A stretch of DNA of 51,392 nucleotides from NCBI RefSeq assembly GCF_003600155.1, contig NZ_QWLD01000013.1:1-51392 (forward strand). The letters are read 5' to 3'. Within the stretch, counting starts at the first letter, position 1. Every line of letters starts with the position of its first letter. The position numbers were made by a program, and so were the translations under genes. Shown piece after piece: positions 37,959 through 47,142 of this stretch. The DNA comes from Nesterenkonia muleiensis. Its GTDB lineage: Bacteria > Actinomycetota > Actinomycetes > Actinomycetales > Micrococcaceae. The notes beneath the pieces were generated by a model. That model saw only the letters and a program-made list of their open reading frames with translations. It was not told the DNA's origin and searched no databases.

Positions 37959-40705
37959 ATCCCAGCGCCCTCGGAGTCTTTCGCGGCCTTCCGTTCAAGC
38001 TTCGCCCCTTCGACGTCCACATCCGGCAGCAGCCTGTCCAGCCATTTCGGCAGCCACCAGGAGGCGGGACCGCACAGGTGCAGCAGAGCCGGCACCAGCA
38101 GCAGGCGGACCACGAAGGCGTCCAGCAGCACTCCCATGGCCAGGGCCATGCCGATCGAGGCGATCATGGGGTCAGGGGTGAAGATGAATCCGGCGAATAC
38201 GCTGGACATGATCAGGGCCGCGGCGATCACCACCGAACGGCCGGCGTGCAGGCCCTGCCGCACAGCGAGTCTCGGGGCGGAGCCGTGGACATAGGCCTCC
38301 CGCATCCCGGAGGCGGTGAACAGCTGATAGTCCATGGCCAGCCCGAAGAGGATGCCGATGACGATCACTGGCAGGAAGGTCAGCACCGGCCCGGGATTGG
38401 AGATGCCGAAGATCTGCGAGAGCCACCCCCACTGGAAGACCGCCACCACAGTGCCCATGGCGGCGGACACCGACCCGATGAATCCCAAGGTGGCGATGAC
38501 CGGCAGCAGCAAGGAGCGGAACACCATGATCATCAGCACCAGGGAGAGTCCGACCACCAGGCCCAGGTAGAGCGGCATCGCATCGGCGATGTGGGCCGAT
38601 ATATCGATATTCGCCGCGGTCATACCGGCCACCGAGAGTTCCACAGGCTCAGAGAGCTCACCACTGAGCACAGTGCTGTCGCGGAACTCGTGCACCAACT
38701 CATCGACCGCTTCTGATGACGGGCCTTCGGTGGGAATGACCTGGTACACCGCGATGCTGGCATCGTCGCTGGTTCCAGCAGGTACCGCAGTCTCGATGTG
38801 TTGATGCTCAGTCAGAGACTCCGCCAGCTCGATCTGCAGCTCCTCCGCCTCTGCGGGGGACAGTTCTGCTGGAAGATCGGCAACCACCACCAGCGGTCCG
38901 TTGTGACCCTCGCCGAACGCCTCCTCAGTGGCGAAGTAGGCCTGGTAGCCGGTGGAGTCCTCAGCCTCCGAACTGGCGTCGGGGAGACCGAGGCGCATGG
39001 AAAAGGTGGGCACGGCCAAGACCGCCAGCAGCGCGATGGCGCCGGCGGCGATGAGCAGCGCCTTGCCAGTGTGCATTGGGGCGGTGATCTTCTCATTCTC
39101 GAGCTGGCCGATGTAGCGGCGCTCCCTGCGGCGCAGGATCCGGTAGTCGACCAGCTTCAGCAGGGCCGGGGTCATCGTGACGGCGATCATCACAGCAATG
39201 GCCACGCAGGCTGCGGCCACAGTGCCCATCAGGGCGAGGAAGGGCAGGCCGGAGACATTGAGGGCGAGCAGGGCAATCACCACAGTCGCTCCGGCGAAGA
39301 CCACCGCATTGCCGGCTGTGCCGTTGGCCATGGCGATCGACTCGCGCAGCGGCATCCCGTCCTTGAGCTGACGCCGGTGCCGGTGGATGATGAACAGCGA
39401 GTAGTCGATGCCCACGGCCAGGCCCAGCATCAGGCCCAGAATCGGGGTCATCGACATCATCTCCACCACCGCGGAGAGCGAGAGCGCGCCGGCCACGCCG
39501 ACCCCGACCCCCACCACGGCGTTCAGAAGCGGCAGCCCGGCCCCGACCAGGGTGCCCAGCATGATGATCAGCACCGCTGCGGCGATCATCAGGCCGATGG
39601 CCTCGGCCACGGAGAACAGATGCGGCATCTCCATATTCAGGTCGCCCGAAGGCAGAGTCTCCACGCCATCGATCTCCGCGGCGGTCAGCATCTCAGCGAC
39701 CTCATCCAGGTCCTCAATGCCCACCTGCTCCAACGGTGCCTTGAAAGTGATGATGCCGATGGCTGTACCGCCGTCATCGGAGACTGTGCTGATCCCGGAG
39801 CTGAGCTCCAGCATGCGCTCGCCGCGATCAAGACCTTGGCGCGGATCCTCGCCATCGGCGAAGGCCTCCTCCAGCTCCGCGAGACCTTCCTCGGCCTCGT
39901 CGAGCTCGTCGAGCCCCTCCTGGTACTGCTCTTCGCCGGCCCGGAGTTCAGCCGCGGCACCCTCCGCCTGCTCCACCTGGGCCAGTGCGCTCTCCAGCTG
40001 GCTGCGCTGAGCCACCACCTCGGCCCGGGCGGCGTTGAGATCTGCCTCCACTGACGGCCAGTATCCGCCGGCAAGTGCCTGGTTCACCTGGGCATCGATC
40101 TCAGCATCGGCGGCCTCGAGGTCCTCCAGCCCGCCTTCGATCTCAGCGCGGGTGCTCTCAAGCTCCTCGAGGGCCAGACCGCCGGCTTCCAGGCCGGCCT
40201 CCAGCTCAGCCCATCCTGCGTCGAGCTCATCGCGGGCCTGCTCCAACTCAGACTGTCCGCTCTCCAGCTCCGCGCGGGCGTCGTCGATGTCGAAATCCTC
40301 CGGCAGTTCGGCCAGCTGCTCGCGGGCGCTCTCCAGTTCCTGGCGCGCATCGGCGAGCTCCTGCTCCATCTCGAAGGGGCTAGTGGTGGAGCTGACAGCG
40401 TCCTGCTCACTGACCTGGTCCAGCAGACTCTCGATGCCCTCGATCTGGCCCTCGGTGAAAGGCTCCCCGTCCGTGGTGCGGAAGACGGTGTTGGCCGCAC
40501 CTCCGGAGGCATCAGGGAGTTCCTCGGCCAGCCGGTCAGCCACCTGGGTGGTCTCCAGGTCCGGCAGGTTGATCTGGTCGTTGAGCTGCCCGCCGAACCC
40601 GGCGAACGCGGCCACAGCCGCCAGCAGCAGCACGAACCATCCGGCGATGACGGTCTTTGCGCGGCGGGCGGCGAATGTGCCGAGGCGGTAGAGCAGTCTG
40701 GCCAT
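37955..40705 (-). CDS. MMPL-family RND transporter with coiled-coil insertion
   Basis: A 916-residue transporter. After one helix (TVIAGWFVLLLAAVAAFAGFG) comes a large external loop containing a coiled coil of about 170 residues rich in Glu, Ala, Leu and Gln (about 112-285). Two six-helix bundles follow, each with a proton-relay motif: LAVGIDYSLFIIHRHRR and LAMDYQLFTASGMREAY. MMPL proteins export lipids, siderophores or drugs. The coiled coil resembles that of YhgE/Pip-like proteins and may reach across the cell wall. The gene has its own promoter and lies downstream of a TetR gene on the same strand, its likely regulator. Confidence 0.88.
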   Translation of the reverse strand: MARLLYRLGTFAARRAKTVIAGWFVLLLAAVAAFAGFGGQLNDQINLPDLETTQVADRLAEELPDASGGAANTVFRTTDGEPFTEGQIEGIESLLDQVSEQDAVSSTTSPFEMEQELADARQELESAREQLAELPEDFDIDDARAELESGQSELEQARDELDAGWAELEAGLEAGGLALEELESTRAEIEGGLEDLEAADAEIDAQVNQALAGGYWPSVEADLNAARAEVVAQRSQLESALAQVEQAEGAAAELRAGEEQYQEGLDELDEAEEGLAELEEAFADGEDPRQGLDRGERMLELSSGISTVSDDGGTAIGIITFKAPLEQVGIEDLDEVAEMLTAAEIDGVETLPSGDLNMEMPHLFSVAEAIGLMIAAAVLIIMLGTLVGAGLPLLNAVVGVGVGVAGALSLSAVVEMMSMTPILGLMLGLAVGIDYSLFIIHRHRRQLKDGMPLRESIAMANGTAGNAVVFAGATVVIALLALNVSGLPFLALMGTVAAACVAIAVMIAVTMTPALLKLVDYRILRRRERRYIGQLENEKITAPMHTGKALLIAAGAIALLAVLAVPTFSMRLGLPDASSEAEDSTGYQAYFATEEAFGEGHNGPLVVVADLPAELSPAEAEELQIELAESLTEHQHIETAVPAGTSDDASIAVYQVIPTEGPSSEAVDELVHEFRDSTVLSGELSEPVELSVAGMTAANIDISAHIADAMPLYLGLVVGLSLVLMIMVFRSLLLPVIATLGFIGSVSAAMGTVVAVFQWGWLSQIFGISNPGPVLTFLPVIVIGILFGLAMDYQLFTASGMREAYVHGSAPRLAVRQGLHAGRSVVIAAALIMSSVFAGFIFTPDPMIASIGMALAMGVLLDAFVVRLLLVPALLHLCGPASWWLPKWLDRLLPDVDVEGAKLERKAAKDSEGAGI

Positions 40706-40755
40706 GGGGCGGCGGTCCTTCTGAGCGCTAGGGATCTGGGTGGGGCAAGGCCTCT

Positions 40756-40783
40756 ATCATATATGGAACGCGACGTCTCGCAA
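40756..40783 (-). promoter_or_regulatory. Promoter of the MMPL gene with candidate operator
   Basis: On the minus strand TTGCGA (40783-40778), 16 bases, then TATGAT (40761-40756) form a good -35/-10 pair about 50 bases before the MMPL ATG. GCGA-GACG-TCGC overlaps the -35 and spacer, a plausible TetR site. Confidence 0.55.
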
Positions 40784-40821
40784 TGGGGTCTGAGAGGCGG
40801 GGAGCTGAAGTGTGGCCAATC

Positions 40822-41448
40822 TCACGCATCCCCGGGTGCGGCGACGCCGCTGATCACGATGTTCACCAGCTCTTGGCCCCATTCGGCGGTGCGCACCTTG
40901 CCGGTGATGATGTGGAAGATCAATGGATCTGTCAGGGCGGAGGCGGCCACCTCCACCTCGGTGTCGGCCGGGATCTCGCCGCGCTCAGCGGCAGCACGCA
41001 GCCGGTTCAGCAGGGCCCCTGAGTCCCAGCCGCCACCTTGCTGGATGAGTTCTGCGGTGGTGGGCAGCCCCTCCAGTCCGGCGGTGATGAGGCTGCGCGC
41101 CATGGCGATGTGCTCCTCCTGGAAACACTCTGCGATGGTCTCACGCATCCAGGTGTGGAGATCTCTGCGCAGATCTCCAGTGTCCTGAACAGGAGTCAGG
41201 TCAAGCTGAGCGCTGCCGGTCAGCACCGCCTCCAGCACCACCTGCGCCTTGTTCTTCCACCAGCGGTAGATAGTCTGCTTGCCCACCCCGGCCTCGGCGG
41301 CGATCCCCTCCACCGTGATGCTGTCATAGCTGGTGTGGGCCAGCAGCCGGGAGGTGGCCTCCAGGACCTTCTGGTGGGCTGTCTCACTGCGGGGCCGGCC
41401 CCGTCTGGGCTCTTCCCTGTCCGGGGTGGGCTGTGCCTGTGCTGACAT
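40822..41448 (-). CDS. TetR-family repressor
   Basis: A 208-residue TetR-type regulator. The N-terminal helix-turn-helix spans SRLLAHTSYDSITVEGIAAEAGVGKQTIYRWWKNKAQVV, with the recognition helix GVGKQTIYRWW. The C-terminal ligand domain (RSLITAGLEGLPTTAEL..., LTDPLIFHIITGKV) is of the TetR_C_33-like type. It precedes the MMPL transporter gene and probably represses it, its ligand being an exported compound. ATG at 41448 is chosen because TACGAT lies 7 bases before it; the long open frame upstream is spurious and overlaps pabB. Confidence 0.82.
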   Translation of the reverse strand: MSAQAQPTPDREEPRRGRPRSETAHQKVLEATSRLLAHTSYDSITVEGIAAEAGVGKQTIYRWWKNKAQVVLEAVLTGSAQLDLTPVQDTGDLRRDLHTWMRETIAECFQEEHIAMARSLITAGLEGLPTTAELIQQGGGWDSGALLNRLRAAAERGEIPADTEVEVAASALTDPLIFHIITGKVRTAEWGQELVNIVISGVAAPGDA

Positions 41449-41455
41449 AGGGACC

Positions 41456-41461
41456 ATCGTA
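41456..41461 (-). promoter_or_regulatory. -10 box for a leaderless TetR transcript
   Basis: TACGAT, 7 bases before the ATG at 41448. It sits back to back with the pabB -10 box 19 bases away, so the two polymerase sites overlap and compete. Confidence 0.5.
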
Positions 41462-41480
41462 GTAGCCTCATATGGGCTCA

Positions 41481-41486
41481 TAGGAT
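41481..41486 (+). promoter_or_regulatory. -10 box for a leaderless pabB transcript
   Basis: TAGGAT, 7 bases before the ATG at 41494. It overlaps the in-frame ATG at 41485, which therefore cannot be in the mRNA. Confidence 0.5.
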
Positions 41487-41493
41487 GGAGACT

Positions 41494-42867
41494 ATGGTCG
41501 AATCCGTGGTCCGCACCGTGGTGCCGTTCTCCGCGGAGGAGGACGCCGCTGCGCAGCTCTTCGGTGTGCTGCTGGAGGTCCTCGGCGATGCGGTGCCGGC
41601 GGCATTCCTGGACAGCAGCGACCACGGGTCCACTCCTAGACCGGCGCGCAGCCGGTACAGCATTCTCGCCTTCTCCCGCGGAGCTGAAGCGCAGGCGGTC
41701 CGTTTGGACTCCGGCGCGTTCGGCTGGCTTGCCGAGCACTGGCCGCACCGCGGAGCAGCGGAGAGCGATGACGGCTCTGAGGCTGAGGGGTCCCGCGGTC
41801 CGTTCCAGCTCGGCTGGGTGGGCTGGATCGGCTATGAGAACCAGGGCCGGCTCTTCGCTGCGACCCACGCGGTGGTGATCGATCACCAGCGCTGTACCGC
41901 GGAGATCCAATCCCAGGGCCAGGACCCCGGCTGGGTGGCCGTGGTGACCGAGGCGGTCACCTCCACCCCCGCATCAAAGCTGCCTCAGGCTCAGCTGCAG
42001 GACCTGGCAGTCCGGGACCCCCGTGAGCACTATCTGGCGAAGATCCGCGCGGCTCAAGCCCATATCCGGGAGGGCAACTCCTACGAAGTCTGTCTGACCA
42101 CCGCGGTCACCGGCGGGCTCACGGGAGACCCGTGGGCCGCCTACCAGCGGCTGCGACGGCGCAACCGGGCCCCCTTCACCCAATTCTTCCGCTTTCCCGC
42201 CGGGCAGCACGAAGCCGCCACCGCCGTCCTGTCCACCTCGCCGGAGCGCTTCGCGTCCATCTCTGCAGACGGGCTGATCCGTTCAGAGCCGATCAAGGGC
42301 ACCAGGCCCCGGGGGGCGACACCGCAGCTGGACGCCGGGCAGCAGAAGGACCTTCGGTCCCATCCGAAGGATCGGGCAGAGAATGTGATGATCGCAGACC
42401 TGGTGCGCAACGACCTCTCCATCCATGCGGTGCCGGGAACGCTGCGCACCGAGCGGCTCTGCGTGGTGGAGACTTATCCCAGCGTTCACCAGATGGTCTC
42501 CACCATCAGCGCCCAGCTGGAGCCCGAAGCACTGCGTGCCCGTGCGCTCAGCGATGCGTTTCCGCCCGGATCCATGACCGGTGCCCCGAAGATCTCCACC
42601 ATGAACATCCTTGCCGGCCTGGAGTCCGCACCTCGAGGACCGTACTCGGGGGCGGCCGGCTGGTTCAGCGCCACAGGTGCCTGTGACCTCTCGGTCCTGA
42701 TCAGGACCGCAGTGCTCACCCAGCGCGAATCCGAGTCCTGGAGTTTTCACCTAGGTGTGGGCGGGGCGATCACCGCAGATTCAGTACCTGAGGCCGAATG
42801 GGAGGAGGTCGTCACCAAGTCACAGGGTGTGCTCAGGGCACTGGGCGCAGATTTTCCGCAGTCCTGA
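41494..42867 (+). CDS. pabB: Aminodeoxychorismate synthase component I (PabB)
   Basis: A 457-residue chorismate-using enzyme making 4-amino-4-deoxychorismate for folate. The C-terminal half carries SPERFASISADGLIRSEPIKGTRPRG, where the Lys in PIKGT distinguishes PabB from TrpE (PIAGT). DLVRNDLSIHAVPGTLR, VETYPSVHQMVSTI and FPPGSMTGAPKISTM follow. No fused glutaminase or lyase is present; a PabC-like enzyme lies 6 kb away and PabA is not in the window. ATG 41494 is taken as the start from the leaderless -10 box; GGAG is only 3 bases before it, too near to act as a ribosome site. Confidence 0.85.
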   Translation: MVESVVRTVVPFSAEEDAAAQLFGVLLEVLGDAVPAAFLDSSDHGSTPRPARSRYSILAFSRGAEAQAVRLDSGAFGWLAEHWPHRGAAESDDGSEAEGSRGPFQLGWVGWIGYENQGRLFAATHAVVIDHQRCTAEIQSQGQDPGWVAVVTEAVTSTPASKLPQAQLQDLAVRDPREHYLAKIRAAQAHIREGNSYEVCLTTAVTGGLTGDPWAAYQRLRRRNRAPFTQFFRFPAGQHEAATAVLSTSPERFASISADGLIRSEPIKGTRPRGATPQLDAGQQKDLRSHPKDRAENVMIADLVRNDLSIHAVPGTLRTERLCVVETYPSVHQMVSTISAQLEPEALRARALSDAFPPGSMTGAPKISTMNILAGLESAPRGPYSGAAGWFSATGACDLSVLIRTAVLTQRESESWSFHLGVGGAITADSVPEAEWEEVVTKSQGVLRALGADFPQS

Positions 42868-42931
42868 CCCACCCGGTACAGTGCAATGAGAAAAACGTTG
42901 CAGATTGTTGACAATAGGGAGGCTGCTGCCC

Positions 42932-45835
42932 GTGACCGCCACTGCTGATGCTGGCGCCGCAGTACAGAGGGATTCTGCCGACCTGGTCTCCGCCCTGCGC
43001 CGTGCCGGGGTCTCGGGGGTGGACTCCTCTGCGCTGGCGCGCGGGATGTACTCCGCCGATGCCAGTCTCTACCGTGTGGTGCCGCAGGTGGTGGCCCGCC
43101 CGCAGCACATCGACGAGCTGCATGCTGCCCACCAGGTCTCGCGGGAGCTGGGCGTGCCGCTGACCATGCGCGGGGCCGGCACCTCGATCGCAGGAAATGC
43201 GGTGGGGGAGGGCATAGTGCTGGACACCCGGGATCTGAAGCGCATTATCGAGATTGATCCCGAGTCGAGAACTGCTCGGGTGGAGCCCGGGGTGGTCCAT
43301 GCCGATCTTCAGCGCGCTGCGGCACCTCACGGGCTGCGTTTCGGACCCGATCCCTCCACCCATTCGCGCTGCACGATCGGCGGGATGATCGGCAACAACG
43401 CCTGCGGCTCCCGGGCCCTGGGGTATGGGCGCACCGCAGACAACGTCGAAGCCGCCACAGTGCTCTTCGGCAACGGGGAGACCGGGCACTTCGACGCCCG
43501 GGCGGGCAAAGCCGCCGGCCGAACCGCAGAGCAGCTGCTGGAGCTGGCGAACACGAATCTGGCCCATATCCGCACGCACTTCGGCCAGTTCGGGCGCCAG
43601 ATCTCCGGCTACAGCCTGGAGCACCTGCTGCCGGAGAACCGCGGGCGCATTGAGAAGTTCATGGCCGGCACCGAAGGCACCTTGGGCACGGTGCTGGAAG
43701 CCACTGTCAGACTGGTCCGCGATGACCCCGGCCGCCGCCTGCTGGTGCTGGGCTTTCCCACGGTGGCAGAGGCCGCCGATGCTGTGCCGCATATTCTGGC
43801 CGCCGGATCCGGCCGGCTGATCGCCTGCGAAGGCATGGACTCCCGGCTGGTCGCTCTGGTCCGCGGTGCCGGCAAGCGAGTGCCCGTCCTGCCCACCGGC
43901 GAGTCCTGGCTCTTTGTGGAGACAGCCGGCGACGGCGCCCTCGACGTGCTTGATCAGGTCAAAGCCGCCTCGGGTGCGGTGGGGGACCGGCTCATCGACG
44001 CCGCCGCAGAGGCTGCCGCGTTGTGGAAGATCCGCGAGGACGGTGCGGGTCTGGCCGGGGTCAGTCTACCCACTCCGGCCCACTCCGGCTGGGAGGATGC
44101 CGCGGTGCCGCCCGAGCACCTGGGCTCCTGGATGCGTGAGTTCGAAGCGCTGATGAAGGAGTACGGACTGCAGGGTTATCCCTATGGGCACTTTGGTGAC
44201 GGCTGCATCCACTGCCGGATCGACTTTCCCTTCATCCACGGGGATCCCGCAAGCACCGGGGTTTTCGCGGAGTTCATGGGCGCCTGTGCCGAACGGCTGG
44301 CCCACTACGGCGGATCCCTCTCCGGTGAGCACGGTGACGGCAGGGTCCGTTCCCATTTGCTCCCAGCGATGTATGACCAGACATCGATCGCCCTCTTCGC
44401 CCAGGTCAAGGCCATCTGCGACCCTCAGGACCTGCTCAACCCGGGAATCATCACTGCCCCGGATGGCTCCGGCCCGGTCCCGCACACTGAGAACATCAAG
44501 CCCACCCAGCCGAAGCGGGACCTGCCGTGGCCTGGGATGCTGATGAGTCACGACGCCGGAGACTTCGGAGCCGCGGTTCACCGCTGCTCCGGGGTCGGCC
44601 GTTGTGTGGCGCCCAAGGCCAACGGCGTGATGTGCCCCTCCTACCTGGCCACCCAGGAGGAGAAGGACTCCACCCGGGGCCGCGGCCGGATTCTGCAGGA
44701 GGCCATGGACGGCACTCTGGTGCATGGTCTGGCCGACCCGGCGGTGCATGAGGCACTGGACCTCTGCCTGTCCTGCAAGGGCTGCGCCAGCGACTGCCCG
44801 GCCGGGGTGGATATGGCCACCTATAAGGCCGAGGCGCTCTATCAGACCTACGACCGCGATGCTGAGGGAAAACCCAGGCGCCAGCTGAGGCCGCGCAGCC
44901 ACTACATCCTGGGCCGGCTGCCGTTCTGGGCCAAGCTCGCTGCACCTGTGGCCCCGGTTGCCAATCTCTCGATGAGGATCCCCCCGGTGGCCGCACTGGC
45001 CAAATGGGTGGCCGGGATCGACCAGCGGCGCAGTGTCCCCCAGTTCGCGAGGAGGACGCTGCGCCGTGCAGATGCTCAGCAGAACGCCGGCTCCCCCGAT
45101 GTGTGGGTGTGGGCGGACTCCTTCACCAACCACTTCTTCCCGCAGTCAGGGCTGGCCGCCCTGGAGTTCCTGCGCGGACAGGGCCTGGAGGTGCAGATCA
45201 TCGGCAAACAGGGCTGCTGCGGCCTGCCGTGGATCAGTACGGGCCAGCTTGACCAGGCCAAGCAGCGGATGGACCAGGCGATCTCCGCCCTGGAGCCCTA
45301 CGTGAGCTCCGGAGTGCCGGTCATCGGCCTGGAGCCCAGCTGCCTGGCCACCCTGCGCTCAGATGCGGTGGAGCTCTCACCGCGTCCGGAGGCGCACACT
45401 GTGGCTGACGGTGTGCTCACCTTCGCCGAGCTGGTGAACCGGCTGGTGGACGAAGGCAGGGTGGAGCTGCCGGACCTCAGCGACCTCGAGGTCCTGGCTC
45501 AGCCGCACTGCCATCAGGCATCGATCATCGGCTGGGACGTGGACAGGGCTCTGCTGGAGATGGCTGGAGCGCAGGTGACATCAGTGGCCGGATGCTGTGG
45601 GCTGGCCGGCAACTTCGGCGTGGAGAAGGGCCACTACGAGGTGTCGGTGGCAGTCGCAGAGACTCACTTGCTGCCGGCGGTGCGCGCGCAGGCTGAGTGG
45701 GATTCCGGCACCCGCGGCACAGTGGTGCTGGCCGACGGGATGTCCTGCCGGATCCAGCTCGATGACCTCGCCGATGTCCCCGCGATCCACATCGCCGAAC
45801 TGCTGGCGGGACGCTCGGCTCAGTCGGCCGTGTAG
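42932..45835 (+). CDS. FAD-linked oxidase fused to iron-sulfur subunit (GlcD-GlcF type)
   Basis: A 967-residue fusion. Residues about 1-520 are an FAD-linked oxidase of the D-lactate/glycolate dehydrogenase type: VPLTMRGAGTSIAGNAVG, HSRCTIGGMIGNNACGSRALGYGRTADN, and SLSGEHGDGRVRSHLL near the end. The C-terminal half has two [4Fe-4S] motifs (CSGVGRC...CPSY and CLSCKGCASDCP), then two cysteine-rich CCG units (GKQGCCGLPW and VAGCCGLAGNFG). Electrons should pass from a 2-hydroxy acid through FAD and clusters to quinone. D-lactate is a likely substrate but not proven. GTG 42932 is chosen for AGGGAGG 9 bases upstream. Confidence 0.85.
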   Translation: MTATADAGAAVQRDSADLVSALRRAGVSGVDSSALARGMYSADASLYRVVPQVVARPQHIDELHAAHQVSRELGVPLTMRGAGTSIAGNAVGEGIVLDTRDLKRIIEIDPESRTARVEPGVVHADLQRAAAPHGLRFGPDPSTHSRCTIGGMIGNNACGSRALGYGRTADNVEAATVLFGNGETGHFDARAGKAAGRTAEQLLELANTNLAHIRTHFGQFGRQISGYSLEHLLPENRGRIEKFMAGTEGTLGTVLEATVRLVRDDPGRRLLVLGFPTVAEAADAVPHILAAGSGRLIACEGMDSRLVALVRGAGKRVPVLPTGESWLFVETAGDGALDVLDQVKAASGAVGDRLIDAAAEAAALWKIREDGAGLAGVSLPTPAHSGWEDAAVPPEHLGSWMREFEALMKEYGLQGYPYGHFGDGCIHCRIDFPFIHGDPASTGVFAEFMGACAERLAHYGGSLSGEHGDGRVRSHLLPAMYDQTSIALFAQVKAICDPQDLLNPGIITAPDGSGPVPHTENIKPTQPKRDLPWPGMLMSHDAGDFGAAVHRCSGVGRCVAPKANGVMCPSYLATQEEKDSTRGRGRILQEAMDGTLVHGLADPAVHEALDLCLSCKGCASDCPAGVDMATYKAEALYQTYDRDAEGKPRRQLRPRSHYILGRLPFWAKLAAPVAPVANLSMRIPPVAALAKWVAGIDQRRSVPQFARRTLRRADAQQNAGSPDVWVWADSFTNHFFPQSGLAALEFLRGQGLEVQIIGKQGCCGLPWISTGQLDQAKQRMDQAISALEPYVSSGVPVIGLEPSCLATLRSDAVELSPRPEAHTVADGVLTFAELVNRLVDEGRVELPDLSDLEVLAQPHCHQASIIGWDVDRALLEMAGAQVTSVAGCCGLAGNFGVEKGHYEVSVAVAETHLLPAVRAQAEWDSGTRGTVVLADGMSCRIQLDDLADVPAIHIAELLAGRSAQSAV

Positions 45836-46617
45836 TCCTCGACCAGCTCGTGGACGCCGTCGATGATCGTGTTCGGGCGGAACGGGTAGTGGGCGATGCT
45901 CGCCTGGGAGGAGACTCCGGACATCACCAGGATGGTGTGCATGCCGGCCTCCATGCCGGCGACGATGTCGGTGTCCATGCGGTCGCCGATCATCGCGGTC
46001 TGCATCGAGTGTGCGCCCAGATGGTTCAGGGCCGAGCGGAACATCATCGGATTGGGTTTGCCGACCACATAGGGGTCTGAGCCGGTGGCCTTGGTGATCA
46101 GCGCGGCGATGGCTCCGGTGGCCGGCAGCACGCCTTCTGGGCTGGGACCGGTGGCATCCGGGTTGGTGACGATGAACCGCGCTCCATTGTTGATCAGCCG
46201 CACCGCCTTGGTGATGGCCTCGAAGCTGTAGTTGCGGGTCTCCCCTACCACCACATAGTCGGGATCGGTCTCGGTCATGATGAAGCCGTTCTCATGCAGA
46301 GCGGTGGTCAGCCCTGCCTCCCCGACCACATAGGCGCTTCCACTGCCCGTGGCCGCATCGACCTGCTGGGCCAGGAAGGTGGCGGTGGCCAGCGCAGAAG
46401 TCCAGATCCGGTCTTCAGGGACCACCAGTCCGGAATTGCGCAGCCGGGCGGAAAGATCGCGGGCGGTGAAGATCGAGTTGTTCGTCAGCACCAGGTACGG
46501 AAGGTCCTTGCGCCGCCACTGCTCCAGAAGTTCAGCAGCCCCCGGCAGCGCCTCATGCTCGCGGACAAGGACGCCGTCCATATCGGTCAGCCAGCATTCG
46601 ATGTTCTCGCCGTTCAT
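45820..46617 (-). CDS. HAD-IIA phosphatase, NagD type
   Basis: A 265-residue HAD hydrolase. Motif I is LTDMDGVLVREHEA, with the nucleophile and acid/base aspartates. YLVLTNNS is motif II. GKPNPMMFRSAL holds the motif III lysine, and MIGDRMDTDIVAGMEAGM is motif IV. The substrate cap is of type IIA as in NagD and p-nitrophenyl/phosphoglycolate phosphatases; the substrate is uncertain. TAGAAT lies 6 bases before the ATG (leaderless). The 3' end overlaps the FAD/Fe-S gene by 16 bases, convergently. Confidence 0.87.
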   Translation of the reverse strand: MNGENIECWLTDMDGVLVREHEALPGAAELLEQWRRKDLPYLVLTNNSIFTARDLSARLRNSGLVVPEDRIWTSALATATFLAQQVDAATGSGSAYVVGEAGLTTALHENGFIMTETDPDYVVVGETRNYSFEAITKAVRLINNGARFIVTNPDATGPSPEGVLPATGAIAALITKATGSDPYVVGKPNPMMFRSALNHLGAHSMQTAMIGDRMDTDIVAGMEAGMHTILVMSGVSSQASIAHYPFRPNTIIDGVHELVEDYTAD

Positions 46618-46671
46618 GCTTCCATTCTACGGCTCCGCGGGGGGTGTGGACTTGACGGCGTCGTCGTTACA

Positions 46672-46697
46672 TGGTTCATTAGTAGAGTAATGAACCA
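46672..46697. promoter_or_regulatory. YtrA-type operator, perfect 10-base inverted repeat
   Basis: TGGTTCATTA (46672-46681) and TAATGAACCA (46688-46697) are exact inverted copies with a 6-base spacer. A TAGAGT -10 candidate (46683-46688) sits inside. It is the expected site for the GntR/YtrA regulator encoded 60 bases downstream and would block its own operon. Confidence 0.75.
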
Positions 46698-46757
46698 CTG
46701 AGGTAGTGGAGTTGATAGGCTGGCGTGGTTTCCGCAACCGATGAAGGAGGTGAGCTC

Positions 46758-47129
46758 GTGGACGAGGGGCGCCCGCTCTTTGTGCAGATCGCCGAGGAGA
46801 TCGAGGGATCTGTGCTCGACGGTTCGCTGTCAGAGGGTGAACGTGCCCCATCCACCAATGAGCTCGCCGCCTTCCACCGGATCAATCCGGCAACTGCTGC
46901 CAAAGGCATCAACCTGCTGGTGGACCGGGAGATCCTCATCAAGCGCCGCGGACTGGGCATGTTCGTGGCAGAGGGTGCCGCCGATCGGCTGCGAGCCGAA
47001 CGCCGGCAGCGCTTTGCCGATCACTACCTCACACCGATGCTTGCCGAGGCCCGCCATATTGGGCTTTCGGTGGAGACCGTCATTGAGCTGCTGCGCGAAC
47101 AGGCGCAGCAGAATGCACACCGCAAGTGA
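46758..47129 (+). CDS. GntR-family regulator, YtrA type
   Basis: A 123-residue regulator. RPLFVQIAEEIEGSVLDGSLSEGERAPSTNELAAFHRINPATAAKGINLLVDREILIKRRGLGMFV is the GntR winged helix, and a short helical tail of about 45 residues forms the dimer part. The lack of a large ligand domain and the ABC genes downstream fit the YtrA group, which represses ABC exporters and responds to cell-wall antibiotics in Bacillus. Start GTG 46758 has AAGGAGG 7 bases before it; in-frame starts upstream lack this. Confidence 0.87.
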   Translation: MDEGRPLFVQIAEEIEGSVLDGSLSEGERAPSTNELAAFHRINPATAAKGINLLVDREILIKRRGLGMFVAEGAADRLRAERRQRFADHYLTPMLAEARHIGLSVETVIELLREQAQQNAHRK

Positions 47130-47142
47130 GAGGAGAGTGCTG

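Noticed and set aside
40822-41910. 362-codon reading of the TetR gene
   Set aside because: The N-terminal 154 residues overlap pabB antisense and carry no motif; the HTH starts near the ATG at 41448.
46725-46757. Upstream in-frame starts of the YtrA-type gene
   Set aside because: They lack a ribosome site, while GTG 46758 has AAGGAGG at 7 bases.
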